This document shows, piece after piece, positions 1-8,561 of a stretch of 18,460 nt of DNA. The notes under the pieces are model-generated. The model searched no databases, was not told where the DNA came from, and saw only the letters and a list, made by a program, of their open reading frames with translations. Within the stretch, counting starts at the first letter, position 1. Each line of letters starts with the position of its first letter. The stretch comes from Chloromonas sp. AAM2. Its lineage: Eukaryota > Chlorophyta > Chlorophyceae > Chlamydomonadales > Chlamydomonadaceae. A program made the translations under genes and the position numbers. The stretch covers positions 217-18,676 of the forward strand of contig QAXH01005156.1 of assembly GCA_004335635.1 (NCBI GenBank), read 5' to 3'.

Positions 1-252
1 CTCAATGGGTGAGGTAGGTGCATCTTTCCTCAATGGGTGAGGTAGGTGCATCTTTCCTCAATGGGTGAGGTAGGTGCATCTTTCCTCAATGGGTGAGGTA
101 GGTGCATCTTTCCTCAATGGGTGAGGTAGGTGCATCTTTCCTCAATGGGTGAGGTAGGTGCATCTTTCCTCAATGGGTGAGGTAGGTGCATCTTTCCTCA
201 ATGGGTGAGGTAGGTGTATCTTACCTCAAGGGGTGAGGTAGGTGTATCTTAC
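1..252. repeat. 28-bp minisatellite, nine copies, continuing off the left edge
   Basis: Units start at 1, 29, 57, 85, 113, 141, 169, 197 and 225. The core is CTCAATGGGTGAGGTAGGTG followed by CATCTTTC. The first seven copies are identical; the last two carry GTATCTTAC endings and one an A-rich to G-rich change. The homogeneous side faces the window edge, so the array probably extends further left. It appears to lie in an intron of the CobW-type gene. Confidence 0.97.
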
Positions 253-918
253 ACACACGTGGTGTGTAAGATATGTATAGGGTTGCCATGGTGTATCATT
301 AGTTGGGTATGTGTGTATGCGTATGTTGTTGTATCATGCAAGCACTTAAGCTGTAACCTACAAGGTGCAGCAAACTCAATGAGCAAAGCAAACAACAAGT
401 GTGTTGGAGTAAGTCTGGTTCAGCCGTGCCGCCTTTTCCCAGCAGACCATCCTGGCTCCCTGGCTTCTATCTAGCTTCCTAAGGCGCATCGTCCCCTGCT
501 TTGCTTGCCTCGCTTGTTTAGATTTAGTGCCAAGAATGTTTTCTTGCCAAGGGTGTTATCTTGCCAAGGGTAGATCAGCGCTCGGCTATCCATTGTCCCC
601 AATAATGTGGTTAAGACGCAGCTCGTTCTTGTATCCTGTGGCCATCTCCATGGCATGCCCACACAGGCTCCAGCATCCTGGCATGCTGTAACTGAAACCG
701 CACACGTGGTCGGAACCCTACACCCGACATTGGTCTCTAGTCTTTGACCTTGACTTAGGCGGCCCCGTCCTGTTTTGCATCATTGGGTTGGCCCGCCTTG
801 CCTGCTTTGTTCCCTGCTTTCGTTTTGCTTTCTTGCTCAGGGTAGGGCGGTGCCCATTCCGTTCCGTGTCCTCTGAATGCTTCCCTGTAAGTACATAAAC
901 ATTGGTCCGCCCGTGCAG
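253..918 (+). other. Probable intron or unassigned gene sequence; no exon recognised
   Basis: About 670 bases between the 28-bp repeat and the first recognised exon. Short open frames exist on both strands, but none resembles the CobW GTPase domain expected upstream. A small duplication (TTTTCTTGCCAAGGGTG and TTATCTTGCCAAGGGT) sits near 538-569. The stretch is best read as intron. Confidence 0.5.
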
Positions 919-1030
919 GAAAGCTTGGCCGGATGACGCTGTGAGGGTGGCGGATATAGAGCGGGACTTCCTGCCTGACAGGCCCGATGTGGGCGACAGG
1001 AGGCAGGAACTGGTCATGACCGGAGCACAG
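919..1030 (+). CDS. First visible exon: CobW C-terminal domain, part 1
   Basis: The acceptor is the AG at 917-918. The first base completes a codon from an exon outside the window, and 37 codons follow to the donor at 1031 (gtgagg). The frame closes with TAA at 896 just upstream, so the exon cannot extend far to the left. The peptide contains WPDDA, VADIERDF and GDRRQELVMTG; the last matches the signature strand of the CobW C-terminal domain. No further CobW-like exon is visible between 253 and 918. Confidence 0.85.
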
Positions 1031-4000
1031 GTGAGGCGGTTAGGTGGTTGAGTAGTTGCAATCCTTCGGATGGTCGGTTGGTTGCAATTGGTTAGCCACA
1101 GTGAGCCGTTGTTGGGCGGTTGCAACTCGTTGGTTGGTTGGTTGGTTGGTTGCTTGGTTGGTGGATTGTGCTTGAATCACTTTAGTTGGTTTTTGACTGG
1201 TTGTCTAACCTTCCTGCATTGAGATGGAATTGTGGGTATGGCAGGGGCCACATGCACCACGTGTGGCGTTCTGCCCACCTGGTTTCATTGCTCAGGGTAG
1301 TTTAGGGTGCGCACATCTCAGTTGTTTTCCTGCCGCCCTTGCCCCTGCTGAGCAGTTGTACCCGGACTGAAGGCCATGTAACACACATACATATCCCAGT
1401 TGTTTCCACAAAGATATGGTGTACTGTCACACCTGCTTGGGGTGACTGTTGCAGGGCTGTTCAACGACTGCAACTGCTGCTACCTCCTGTCTGGCCATGT
1501 ATGATACATGCATGTGTCAAGCAGGTGAACCAGGAGGCGCTCTCCGCTGCCCTGGACGCATGCCTGTGTACCGATGAGGAGGCAGGAAGACTCCGGGCAG
1601 GCGGGGCCGAGCCCGGGGAAGATCCGTTCCAGCCGTGGCCACACATAGCGGTGAGCGACTGGTGGTTGTTGTTGTCTTTTTACATCCGTGTTGATGCGCG
1701 CAACGCGCATAAGGGATGCGTCCCGCAACTCAGGGAGAAGAAAACTCAAAGTCAATCGATATGAGTCAGGTGCTCGTGGGTCGTTGATAAATGGTGGTTG
1801 AGTCGCCTGCTTTGCCGACACTGTGCACACGCACGCAACACACTGCCATGGTTGTTATCCGGCATGGGCCTCCTGGGCCATTATAGCTGTGCACATCCGT
1901 GGGGCTGCAAACCAAACAGTCCAGGCGCTCAGCAGCCTCCTGCATCGCCCCTGTAAGCAAGGCTTCTGCATGATACCTTCTTAGGCAGATACATGGCTGG
2001 TGCAGTCGGGTGTCTGTTTGCGCTGTCGGGTGTATACTTTTGACTTGTCACTCTTATCACACACACGTTACTCTCCCCATGCCATTGCAGACTCTCATGG
2101 ACGTCGGAAGTGAAGAGGAAGGAGACGACGATGACGATGAGGTGAACGAGACAGCTGATGCAAGTCAAGCAGAACACCTGCAAGCACTAGAGGAGGAGGA
2201 GGCAGAAGAACGGGAAGAGAAAGAAGAAGGAGAGGCAGAGGAAGGGGATGGGTGCGCTTGGGTTCCGGGGGTGGTGGTTGAGGTGGTTGGAGGCGGGGCG
2301 GAGCTACAACACCTCATGGATACCTTGGACCAGCCAACCGTCGTGGTCATACACTGGTACGTTTTCATGGCGGTTAGGGCGGTTGTTGGCTTGATGCTTT
2401 TGACGCCAAGCTTGTCAGGTGGCAATGCAGCTGCAGCGAACCCGTTGGGCTAGCAGAGTGAGTGAATTGAACTTCAGGGATTGGATGAATCACGTAGGCG
2501 ACCGAAAGAGCAGGGCCCTGCTTGGCGGGGTGAGCACATGGCAGTGTCGGCATGAAGACTTGCATGCACCAACGATACTACCAACAATACTAAGACTGTT
2601 CAACACAGCAGTGTGTACTCACTTCTGAGGTATTCACATCCTCAGCAGCAGCACGATTGATTTGACATCCTCAGCAGTATTCACACACTTCTGAGGTATT
2701 CACATTCTCAGCAGCAGCAGCAGCAGCAGCATAGATTTGACCATTCTTGCCACCGGCGTCATGTTTGAACGTCCCTTGAACGACGTTTGTTGTTGTTGTT
2801 GTTGTGTACATGGCCTTCAGTCCGGGGAGGACTGCTCAGCAAGGGCAAGGGCGGAAGGAAAACAAGCAGCACAACTGTTAACTGCACCACTGCACCAGCA
2901 ATACATGCACATCAGCTCGGTGGCTGACCCAACAGGAAAGGAAAAACGTCTGCTTAACGGCGTCTGCTCCCATTAGTAAACATACATGCCACCACAATGG
3001 CTTGTTTTTGAGCCTAGGTGTGTATCTGACTTTACTTGCAGGCATGCACCCTGGGCTGTAGCCAGCAAGGCAGTTGCTCAACCGCTAGCCAGCCTGGCAG
3101 GCCGGTTCCGTCAGTTTGTGTTTGCTAGCGTTGACGTTGAGGCCTCACCTGAGAACGACGCCTTGGCCTGGGAGAAGGTGAGAGGCCCGATGAGCCGCCT
3201 TGGTACGGCGGACATATTGCTTTAGGTCCATTTTTGTGGAGCACTGCATCCATCGCACACCGCCCATGCACGTACGTGCCTAGGCACCTACTGTGCATGT
3301 CGCATCTGCCATGCATGTCGCATCTGCCATGCATGTCGCATCTGCCATGCATGTCGCATCTGCCATGCATGTCGCATCTGCCATGCATGTCGCATCTGCC
3401 ATGCATGTCGCATCTGCCATGCATGTCGCATCTGCCATGCATTCAAGTATCACCCTACTTTCCAATGGTCATGGGGCTGGTTCTGCGCCTTAGCACTGCC
3501 AGGGCACTGAACAACGGCTGCTATCGGCCTTAGCACTGCCAGGGCACTGAACAACGGCTGCTATCGGCCTTAGCACTGCCAGGGCACTGAACAACGGCTG
3601 CTATCGGCCTTAGCACTACCAGGGTACTGAACAACGGCTGCTATGGGCCTTAGGCCTGCCAGGGTACTGAACAACAGCTGCTATGGGCCTTAGCACTGCC
3701 AGGGTACTGAACAACGGCTGCTATGGGCCTTAGCACTGCCAGGGTACTGAACAACGGCTGCTGTCGGCCTTAGCACTGCCAGGGCACTGAACAACGGCTG
3801 CTATCGGCCTTAGCACTGCCAGGGTACTGAACGACGGCTGCTATGGGCCTTAGCACTGTCAGGGCACTGAACAACGGCTGCTATGAGCCTTAGCACTGTC
3901 AGGGCACTGAACAACGGCTGCTATCGGCCTTAGCACTGTCAGGGTACTGAACAAGAGCTGCTATTGGCCCAGGGTACTGAACAACGGCTGCTATCGGCCT

Positions 4001-5446
4001 TAGCACTGCCAGGGTACTGAACAACGGCTGCTATCGGCCTTAGCACTGCCAGGGTACTGAACAACGGCTGGGCTGGAATCACATTTTCACAGTTGATCCT
4101 GACCTCGGTGTTGTCGTTCAGGTGCTTTCATCACCCATGGTGCGGCATGACAGCACCTGTTGCAACCCAAATCTTGACCTACCCCAAACCCTGACATTGT
4201 TGCATCCAGGTGCTTGCAAAGCCCGTGGCCAGGCGCGAGAGCACCCGCCCTGCTCTTCGGACCGGTGCAAAGTGGCCGCATTTCACCCTCCACTATACCC
4301 CTGATTTACACACAACCACCAGCCAGTGCTCAGATCGCAACGCACTGCAGCAGCTGCAGCAGGAACTGGAGCAGTTGAAAGAAACCGACTTTTCAATCGC
4401 CACAAATGGGGGTGATGGGCTGGCTAGACCGGCATCTGCACCTGGGACACCCCGAACGGACGACCACATAGCAACAAAAACAACAATGACTCCAATAACA
4501 GGCAGTACAAGCGGTTCGGTGGGCCAGCAAGAGCCGGCAGGGGTGTCATGTGATGGGGCATCAGAAACGTCACGTGACGGCGCATCACGCTCCCCACGTG
4601 ATAGCGCATCACGTGATGGGTCACGTGATGCAGCGACAGTTGGTGCACGAGGGGCATCACGCGATCATGCAAAAGAAACGTCGCGTACCGGTGCACCAGT
4701 TGCATCACGTGACGCTGACAACACATCACGTGGGGGTGCTTCTGCTGCGGCCGGTGCGGGCGTGTTGCATGTGGTGAAGCGCGGCGCACCTGACCTGAAG
4801 AAGGTTCTGGGCCTGAGCCAGCAGGAGCCCAACCGACTGCTGGTGGTGGCATGGCTATCCCTTAACGGACCCACAGCGCAAGCAGGTAAGCTGCTAGGGC
4901 GTTGATTAGCCGGGGTTCGTAGCCATTACTAATGGTTTTGGCCACAAAAGAGTACGGTCTATGAGGAATAATAATATGAGCTTTGCTCCAGAAAAAGAAG
5001 ACAAGGCTTCTGCTCTGCACAGTGTGCATCAAAACAATGCAAGTCTGGGCTGTAGTTCGTTTAGATCTGGTACATGCATTGTGTTCAAAGCCTTGCAACA
5101 TCTTATCATCCATCATCGGACATCATCATCACATGGCTTTTCATGCTTCAACCCACAGTACTGCAGCTAGACACAGTATCTATCCAAGCATTACGCGCCT
5201 GACAATCATTAAGCCAGGAAAGCTCACAGGTAGCAAAGTGCAAAGTACGAATGTCGTCGGTAGCAACACTTGCAACTTGCAACGTCTCAAGCCCTGCAAT
5301 GGATGTCTTAGGTCTTGTCAGTTACCGGTCACATGACTCTTAACGAGGTCATGCGTAGCGCCAGCTCTGCAGGTCCACTTGGCTTGCCGCCTTATGTATT
5401 TGTTCTATTTACCCTTGTAGGTCTGGTATATGGAAGTCTGAAGACT

Positions 5447-5493
<47 letters not shown>

Positions 5494-7125
5494 ACATAAT
5501 CACGGGGGCCCCCATGCACTGAGCATGACGCTAGCAATCCATGCAGGACTTGTGACATTCCACGCCTTGCTTCTGCACCATGCTCTTGCACAGGCCGCGA
5601 GGAGCAATCAGCGCTGCGTGCCCTGGCCTCTGACCCCTGGATGGCGGACAACGCCGTGGTGGCGGTTGCCGATGTAACCGCTTCAACCGCAAATGCCGGG
5701 CTCGCTGCAGCTCTGAAAGTGGCAGCAACGCCCATGTACCATATATACGAGGTGCGGTTATGCTCACAACAGTGCAACTTTGACGGTCCACCTCAGTGAA
5801 CTTTATTAGTGTGACCAGCCAGCTACCTACACGTGACTCAGGTACTTTCTGTTACCAAGGTTGACTAGCTCGTACAAGTCTCTGTCTCGCATCTTCTTAG
5901 TAAGGATCGCACCCTTGCAGCATGGCTTTGGGAATATGCAGGACGTGGCAGCCACTTTACACACTCAGTGGTTCTGCAGCACCCGCACAATGGCTGGCAT
6001 TGCCTGCGTGTTGTGGCTGTGCCTGACAGCTGTGAATGTCTTCATGCTGCGTTCATGGCCTGACAGTTAGGGTGCATGGGAGCATCTTGCATTGGCACCT
6101 CCACAGCTCTATGTTGGGTGGTGCATTACGTCCGCAGGGTGCAAAGGTCATCTCAACGCTGAAAGGCTCAGCGGCAACTGTCCGCAACCTGGAGGCAGCC
6201 CTGGCGAAACTAGTGCCCAAGCAACCTTCAACAGCCTCAACCACCACCACCGCTACCGCTTCCTCTACTGCCTCGACTGGTGTGGAGCGGCACCAGGGCG
6301 CTGCCGTGCAGGCTTCCACGAGTGGCAGTCCTGTTGCAGCCAGCAGTCAACAGGGCCTAGCCGTGCATGGAGGCAACGGGGCGAAGGGGACAACGGGGCA
6401 AGCCAGCATGGGATCAGTGGCACAGCCTAGTGCATCAGACGCAGGACAATCAGAAGGGCCAGCGAGGCAGGCAACAGGCGGCGGGCAAGCGTCAAGTGTA
6501 TGGGACCCTCCTGTGGGGAAGTACGCCAAGCCCGGCGCCACGCGCGTATTTGCGGGGCGCGGCAAGGGCGTGTTCTGGCCGCGCATGCCGTGTCTGCGGT
6601 GCGGGTGTCCCTGGTGGCAAGGCGAGGACTGGGACGCCCGCTGCATGCGGTGAGTTCAAACGTGGACATCACATGTTTTCAAGCGCCATGCATGCGCCAT
6701 GCAAGCGCCTTCAAATGATCAGGATAGGCAAGTGCAGCGCCACCCCAATCCTGTGGCATCTTCCCCTGTGCAGAACAGATATGCATACCATAGCTGATGA
6801 TTGCCCTGCAGGTTGTTCTGCTCTCTCTTACGGGGTGAATTGCGACAAATCCCATACTATGTCCTGTGGCGGCTTCCCTGATGTTTGTCCTGTACCGTGA
6901 GCCCTGGTTAGAAACCAGCAAAACTATTTTCATCCTGCTGCCTGCCTGCCTGCCTGCCTCAGGTGCGGCTGGGACTGCGAGGCGGACGGGTATGACGACG
7001 ACAGCAACCCGCTGCCCGCCTACCGCGCAAGATACGAGGGCATCATTGCGGTGCTGCGGGAGGGGCGCACGCCGGAGTACAAGGGCAAGGTGTCCACAAG
7101 CGCGGCGCATGGCCAGAGCAGATGA
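919..7125 (+). CDS. CobW/COG0523 C-terminal domain fused to two degenerate thioredoxin folds and a Cys-rich tail (5' end outside window)
   Basis: Exons: 919-1030, 1525-1650, 2091-2356, 3042-3177, 4210-4885, 5594-5751, 6138-6649, 6963-7125; stop TGA at 7123. All introns are GT-AG and every junction is phase-consistent, giving 715 visible residues. Residues 1-79 match the CobW C-terminal domain: GDRRQELV, then ALDACL.TDEE and DPF..W, as in COG0523 GTPases (YjiA, ZigA and ZNG1 relatives), which use GTP to deliver metals, often zinc, to client proteins. The GTPase domain must lie to the left. Next come an acidic tract (about 85-135), a thioredoxin-like fold (about 145-275), a Ser/Arg/Asp linker, a second thioredoxin-like fold (about 396-520), a low-complexity stretch and a module with CxxCxC and CxxCxxxC. 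Both thioredoxin active sites lack cysteine, so a docking or scaffold role is more likely than redox catalysis (inference). Family call secure; function and location unknown. Confidence 0.85.
1031..1524 (+). other. Intron with (GGTT)n tract
   Basis: GT at 1031, AG at 1523-1524. It contains a run of TTGG units at about 1130-1164 within a longer GGTTG-rich stretch (1035-1164). I see no second gene in it. Confidence 0.75.
1525..1650 (+). CDS. Exon: CobW C-terminal domain, part 2
   Basis: Forty-two codons in phase 0 at both ends; acceptor AG at 1523-1524, donor gtgagc at 1651. The peptide reads NQEALSAALDACLCTDEE and ends in DPFQPWPHIA, the closing helix and the DPF..W motif of CobW C-terminal domains. 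It joins directly to the previous exon as TGAQ-VNQEAL. Confidence 0.87.
1651..2090 (+). other. Intron without recognisable content
   Basis: GT at 1651 and AG at 2089-2090, phase 0. Short open frames occur on both strands but none has family-like sequence. No repeat is evident. Confidence 0.7.
2091..2356 (+). CDS. Exon: acidic linker and start of thioredoxin-like domain 1
   Basis: Acceptor AG at 2089-2090; donor gtacgt at 2357, splitting a Trp codon. The first 50 or so residues are almost all Glu and Asp with a few Ala, Lys and Arg. A comparable acidic stretch follows the CobW C-terminal domain in some eukaryotic relatives (from memory), and low-complexity acid runs are common linkers. After GVVVEVVGGGAELQHLMDTL, the strand PTVVVIHW is the central beta strand leading into the thioredoxin active-site loop. 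Confidence 0.8.
2357..3041 (+). other. Intron with 66-bp period duplication and triplet tracts
   Basis: GT at 2357, AG at 3040-3041. It holds two copies of a segment starting CACTTCTGAGGTATTCACAT (2620-2666 and 2686-2741). The second copy has an expanded (CAG)7 tract at 2709-2729. A (GTT)-type tract lies at about 2788-2803. The splice joins VVVIHW to HAPW of the thioredoxin fold, so the intron interrupts the domain just before the active site. Confidence 0.75.
3042..3177 (+). CDS. Exon: thioredoxin-like domain 1, active-site loop AVAS
   Basis: The first base completes the split Trp codon, giving VVVIHW-HAPWAVASKAV. This aligns with the thioredoxin pattern W.APWCGPCK with CGPC replaced by AVAS, so both redox cysteines are gone. 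The helix QPLASLAGRF and the strand FVFASVDVEASPE follow as in thioredoxins. Donor at 3178 (gtgaga), phase 0. The next exon completes the fold. Confidence 0.85.
3295..3438. repeat. 18-bp minisatellite, eight identical copies
   Basis: The unit is GCATGTCGCATCTGCCAT, repeated exactly from 3295 to 3438. Each junction forms the self-complementary octamer CATGCATG. Because 18 is a multiple of three, the array stays open in several frames and yields repetitive peptides (for example CMSHLP on +, MHGRCD on -) that are not genes. It lies within the intron 3178-4209. Confidence 0.97.
3481..4070. repeat. 40-bp minisatellite, about 15 copies
   Basis: Units of 40 bp begin at 3481 and every 40 bases to 3921. 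A 30-bp shortened copy at 3961-3990 and two full copies ending at 4070 follow. The unit contains CTTAGCACTGCCAGGG, ACTGAACAACGGCTGCTAT. Copies differ at a few sites (GGGCACTG or GGGTACTG; CTATCGG or CTATGGG; GCCAGG or GTCAGG). The first copy lacks the CTATC start. The array lies in the same intron as the 18-bp array, about 40 bases downstream. Confidence 0.97.
4210..4885 (+). CDS. Exon: end of thioredoxin domain 1, Ser-Arg-Asp linker, start of thioredoxin domain 2
   Basis: The largest upstream exon: 225 codons plus one base, acceptor AG at 4208-4209, donor gtaagc at 4886. It opens with VLAKPVARRE and KWPHFTLHYTPDL, the cis-proline strand region of domain 1, followed by a Gln/Glu/Leu helix. 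Residues from about 4420 to 4740 form a low-complexity linker with repeated SRDGAS-like units, whose DNA is dense in CACGTG. The exon closes with RLLVVAWLSLNGPTAQA, a second thioredoxin core strand with NGPT in place of CGPC. Confidence 0.83.
4571..4732. repeat. CACGTG-rich coding microrepeat (SRDGAS linker)
   Basis: Six CACGTG hexamers, at 4571, 4595, 4610, 4622, 4706 and 4727, most inside TCACGTGA and in the frame TCA-CGT-GAY (Ser-Arg-Asp). The surrounding codons GCA and GGN give repeated SRDGAS-like peptides. It is a coding repeat inside the linker between the two thioredoxin-like domains. CACGTG is also the core G-box/E-box sequence, but a regulatory role is not shown. Confidence 0.8.
4886..5593 (+). 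other. Intron with (CA)20 microsatellite
   Basis: GT at 4886, AG at 5592-5593. The splice restores Gly between NGPTAQA and REEQ in the second thioredoxin-like fold. The only notable content is the CA tract at 5449-5487. I see no gene on either strand. Confidence 0.75.
5449..5487. repeat. (CA)n microsatellite, about 20 units
   Basis: An uninterrupted CA dinucleotide run within the intron 4886-5593, followed by an imperfect CATACACACATA end. Likely length-variable between individuals. Confidence 0.95.
5594..5751 (+). CDS. Exon: thioredoxin-like domain 2, core
   Basis: Two bases complete a Gly codon, then 52 codons to the donor at 5752 (gtgcgg). After a helix (REEQSALRALA) come the strand AVVAVADVTAS, the helix GLAAALKV and AATPMYHIYE. 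The TP pair is the conserved cis-proline element opposite the active site in thioredoxins. It has the expected spacing even though the cysteines are missing. Confidence 0.85.
5752..6137 (+). other. Intron without recognisable content
   Basis: GT at 5752 (gtgcgg), AG at 6136-6137, phase 0. It separates HIYE from GAKV inside the second thioredoxin-like fold. No repeat or second gene is evident. Confidence 0.7.
6138..6649 (+). CDS. Exon: end of thioredoxin domain 2, low-complexity linker, first half of Cys-rich module
   Basis: Starts at GGT after AG (6136-6137), phase 0; donor gtgagt at 6650 splits an Arg codon. GAKVISTLKG and the helix NLEAALAKL complete the second thioredoxin fold. About 95 residues rich in Ser, Thr, Ala and Gly follow, with no recognisable fold. 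The exon ends with YAKPGATR, FWPRMPCLRCGCPWW and GEDWDARC, four cysteines of the C-terminal module. Confidence 0.85.
6650..6962 (+). other. Intron ending in a CCTG repeat
   Basis: GT at 6650, AG at 6961-6962, phase 2. It splits the Cys-rich module between its fourth and fifth cysteines. The end is (CCTG)-type repeats (6940-6960), serving as the pyrimidine-rich acceptor tract. Three copies of ATGC-rich CGCCATGCA-like sequence sit near 6684-6708. Confidence 0.7.
6963..7125 (+). CDS. Last exon: second half of Cys-rich module, stop TGA
   Basis: The acceptor AG at 6961-6962 follows a CCTG-repeat pyrimidine tract. The first base completes Arg, then CGWDCEADGYDDDSNPLP gives the last two cysteines. 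The helix YRARYEGIIAVLREG follows and the frame stops with TGA at 7123-7125. The spacing over both exons is CxxCxC-x11-CxxCxxxC. The module is Trp- and Asp-rich and looks like a small zinc-binding knuckle; metal binding is inferred. Confidence 0.85.
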
Positions 7126-8561
7126 TCCGTTTGGAACAGTGCACGGTAGCCGCTGACCTCTGGGGACCCAGTCAGGGCTCTGTCCTGCCATATGTTAGGC
7201 GAATGCCGACATCAACAGAGCAGTCTACATGAACAGAGCAGATGAACCTACATGCCAGCCCACCAGGTGCACTGTTGTGCAAATTTGCTCTGACAGCCGC
7301 GTGACAAAGGCCTGAATCTACACACCGTCACAACAGGTGGTTGTGGAACAAATTCGTAGAACAACTTTGTTTGAAGGTTTGTGCAGGCCATGTAGGCTGA
7401 ACTTCCCTGCAAGTTTGCAGTGACAGCTATGTGGCAGTGGTGCCGGTAAACATGCCGTCCCATGCAGGTCACAGTTGTTTGCAGCACGAAGTGTGCACAA
7501 TGTGCAAAACTGCAGTGTAAATTGCCTGTTCCTGCTCTGCATTTTGTGGTTCGTCACATAAAGCAAAGCTGGACACCCATTGCCTGTGTTCTCCATTGGT
7601 TGCATTCTGGATCCAGTTCATTGTTCTGATGAATTGGACGTCTACCCCAGCCCAAGGCCGGCAGCCACGCCTGATTTTCCTGGGAACCCAGCTTCCCTGT
7701 GCAGCTGCCAGACAACACACCTGCCAGCCATAGCAGAAACCCGTGCCCACTAGATGAGCTGACTGTGCAGACCTGCCTAACTTGCGGCAGAGTCTAGTCA
7801 TAGGGGGGGCTTTACCTGTCCAGAGCAGCCCACCCACGGTGCCTTTCGCATTTGTTCAGTTCAGTTGCCAGTCCAGTTGCTCGGGACAATCTGAATTAGT
7901 GGGACAGTAACCAGTGTGGGGAAGGTCTGCGAAGGTTCACCCTTCTAGCTTCAACTGGTTATATACACCTCTCTGGAGAGAGAGACGTACCAAAGAACTC
8001 GGACAGCCACCATAGGCAGTGTGGCTGGCTGTGCACCCTGCAGTGTGTACTGTAAGGCCGCTGTGGCACACCCCCACAGCAGCACTGTAGGCAACCTGAT
8101 CCCCGCTCCCCACGGGAGCTGGGAGGAGGAGCAGGAGCAGGACATGGGATAGTAAAACTGTTTGCAGGCCGAGCTCTGAGCAATTCTTGTCGTCCTGTAT
8201 TGCCCTCTCTGACACTGACAACGGCCTCCTCTTCTCACGGCTTGTCTATCTTTGAATGATTCAGAATGCACTCTGAATTTATTTCCTCCAGTTGAACCAT
8301 CGAGGTTCCGATGACTTCCTGCTGCTGAACGGGTAATGGAACGGGAAGCCTGAGTGATTATCCCAGACCCACTCCTGTCTTTGCAACAGGCAATGTCTAG
8401 CTAGGGTCCAATGTAACAGGACTAGAATGTTACCTGTCTGTTACAGCTATGTTTAACTAGCACGCCTGTCATATCTGTCGCTGGCACAGACTATACCCCG
8501 TTTTTCCTCAACACGCGGGTCAACACCCTCATACTCCACTCTCTCTTGCTGCGAAACCAAG
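7126..8561. other. 3' flank of the CobW-type gene; no gene recognised
   Basis: About 1.4 kb without convincing coding sequence on either strand. The first few hundred bases are probably 3' UTR. Two loosely similar segments (near 7280-7310 and 7412-7440, both with GCAA.TTTGC and TGACAGC) suggest an old duplication. Short open frames on the minus strand (for example 7469-7837) have no family-like features. Confidence 0.55.
7516..7520 (+). terminator. Candidate TGTAA polyadenylation signal
   Basis: TGTAA, the usual poly(A) signal of volvocine green algae, lies about 390 bases after the stop at 7123-7125. The pentamer is common by chance (another is at 8051), so this rests on position only. Confidence 0.35.

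Larger units (their letters stand above)
3178..4209 (+). other. Intron made largely of two minisatellites
   Basis: GT at 3178, AG at 4208-4209, phase 0, joining WEK to VLAK within the first thioredoxin-like fold. Over 70 percent of its 1032 bases is the 18-bp and 40-bp arrays. The rest (3178-3294 and 4071-4209) shows no coding potential. Confidence 0.8.

Noticed and set aside
1..252. CRISPR-like regular repeat array
   Set aside because: The units are directly adjacent with no spacers, the host is evidently eukaryotic, and the copies are a simple minisatellite. The same applies to 3295-3438 and 3481-4070.
214..474. 86-codon frame following the 28-bp repeat
   Set aside because: It starts inside the repeat, has no family motif and no link to the CobW sequence expected upstream.
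3125..3493. Open frames with repeated MHGRCD, CMSHLP or MHVASA peptides on both strands
   Set aside because: They are translations of the perfect 18-bp minisatellite; a repeat length divisible by three keeps all these frames open.
4908..4930. GGGGTTCGTAGCC resembling a tRNA T-loop
   Set aside because: The flanking bases do not form a T-stem and no acceptor or anticodon arm can be built around it.
5409..5777. Minus-strand frame with a VCVCVC run
   Set aside because: It crosses the CA microsatellite and lies antisense to a well-supported exon of the thioredoxin-like domain.
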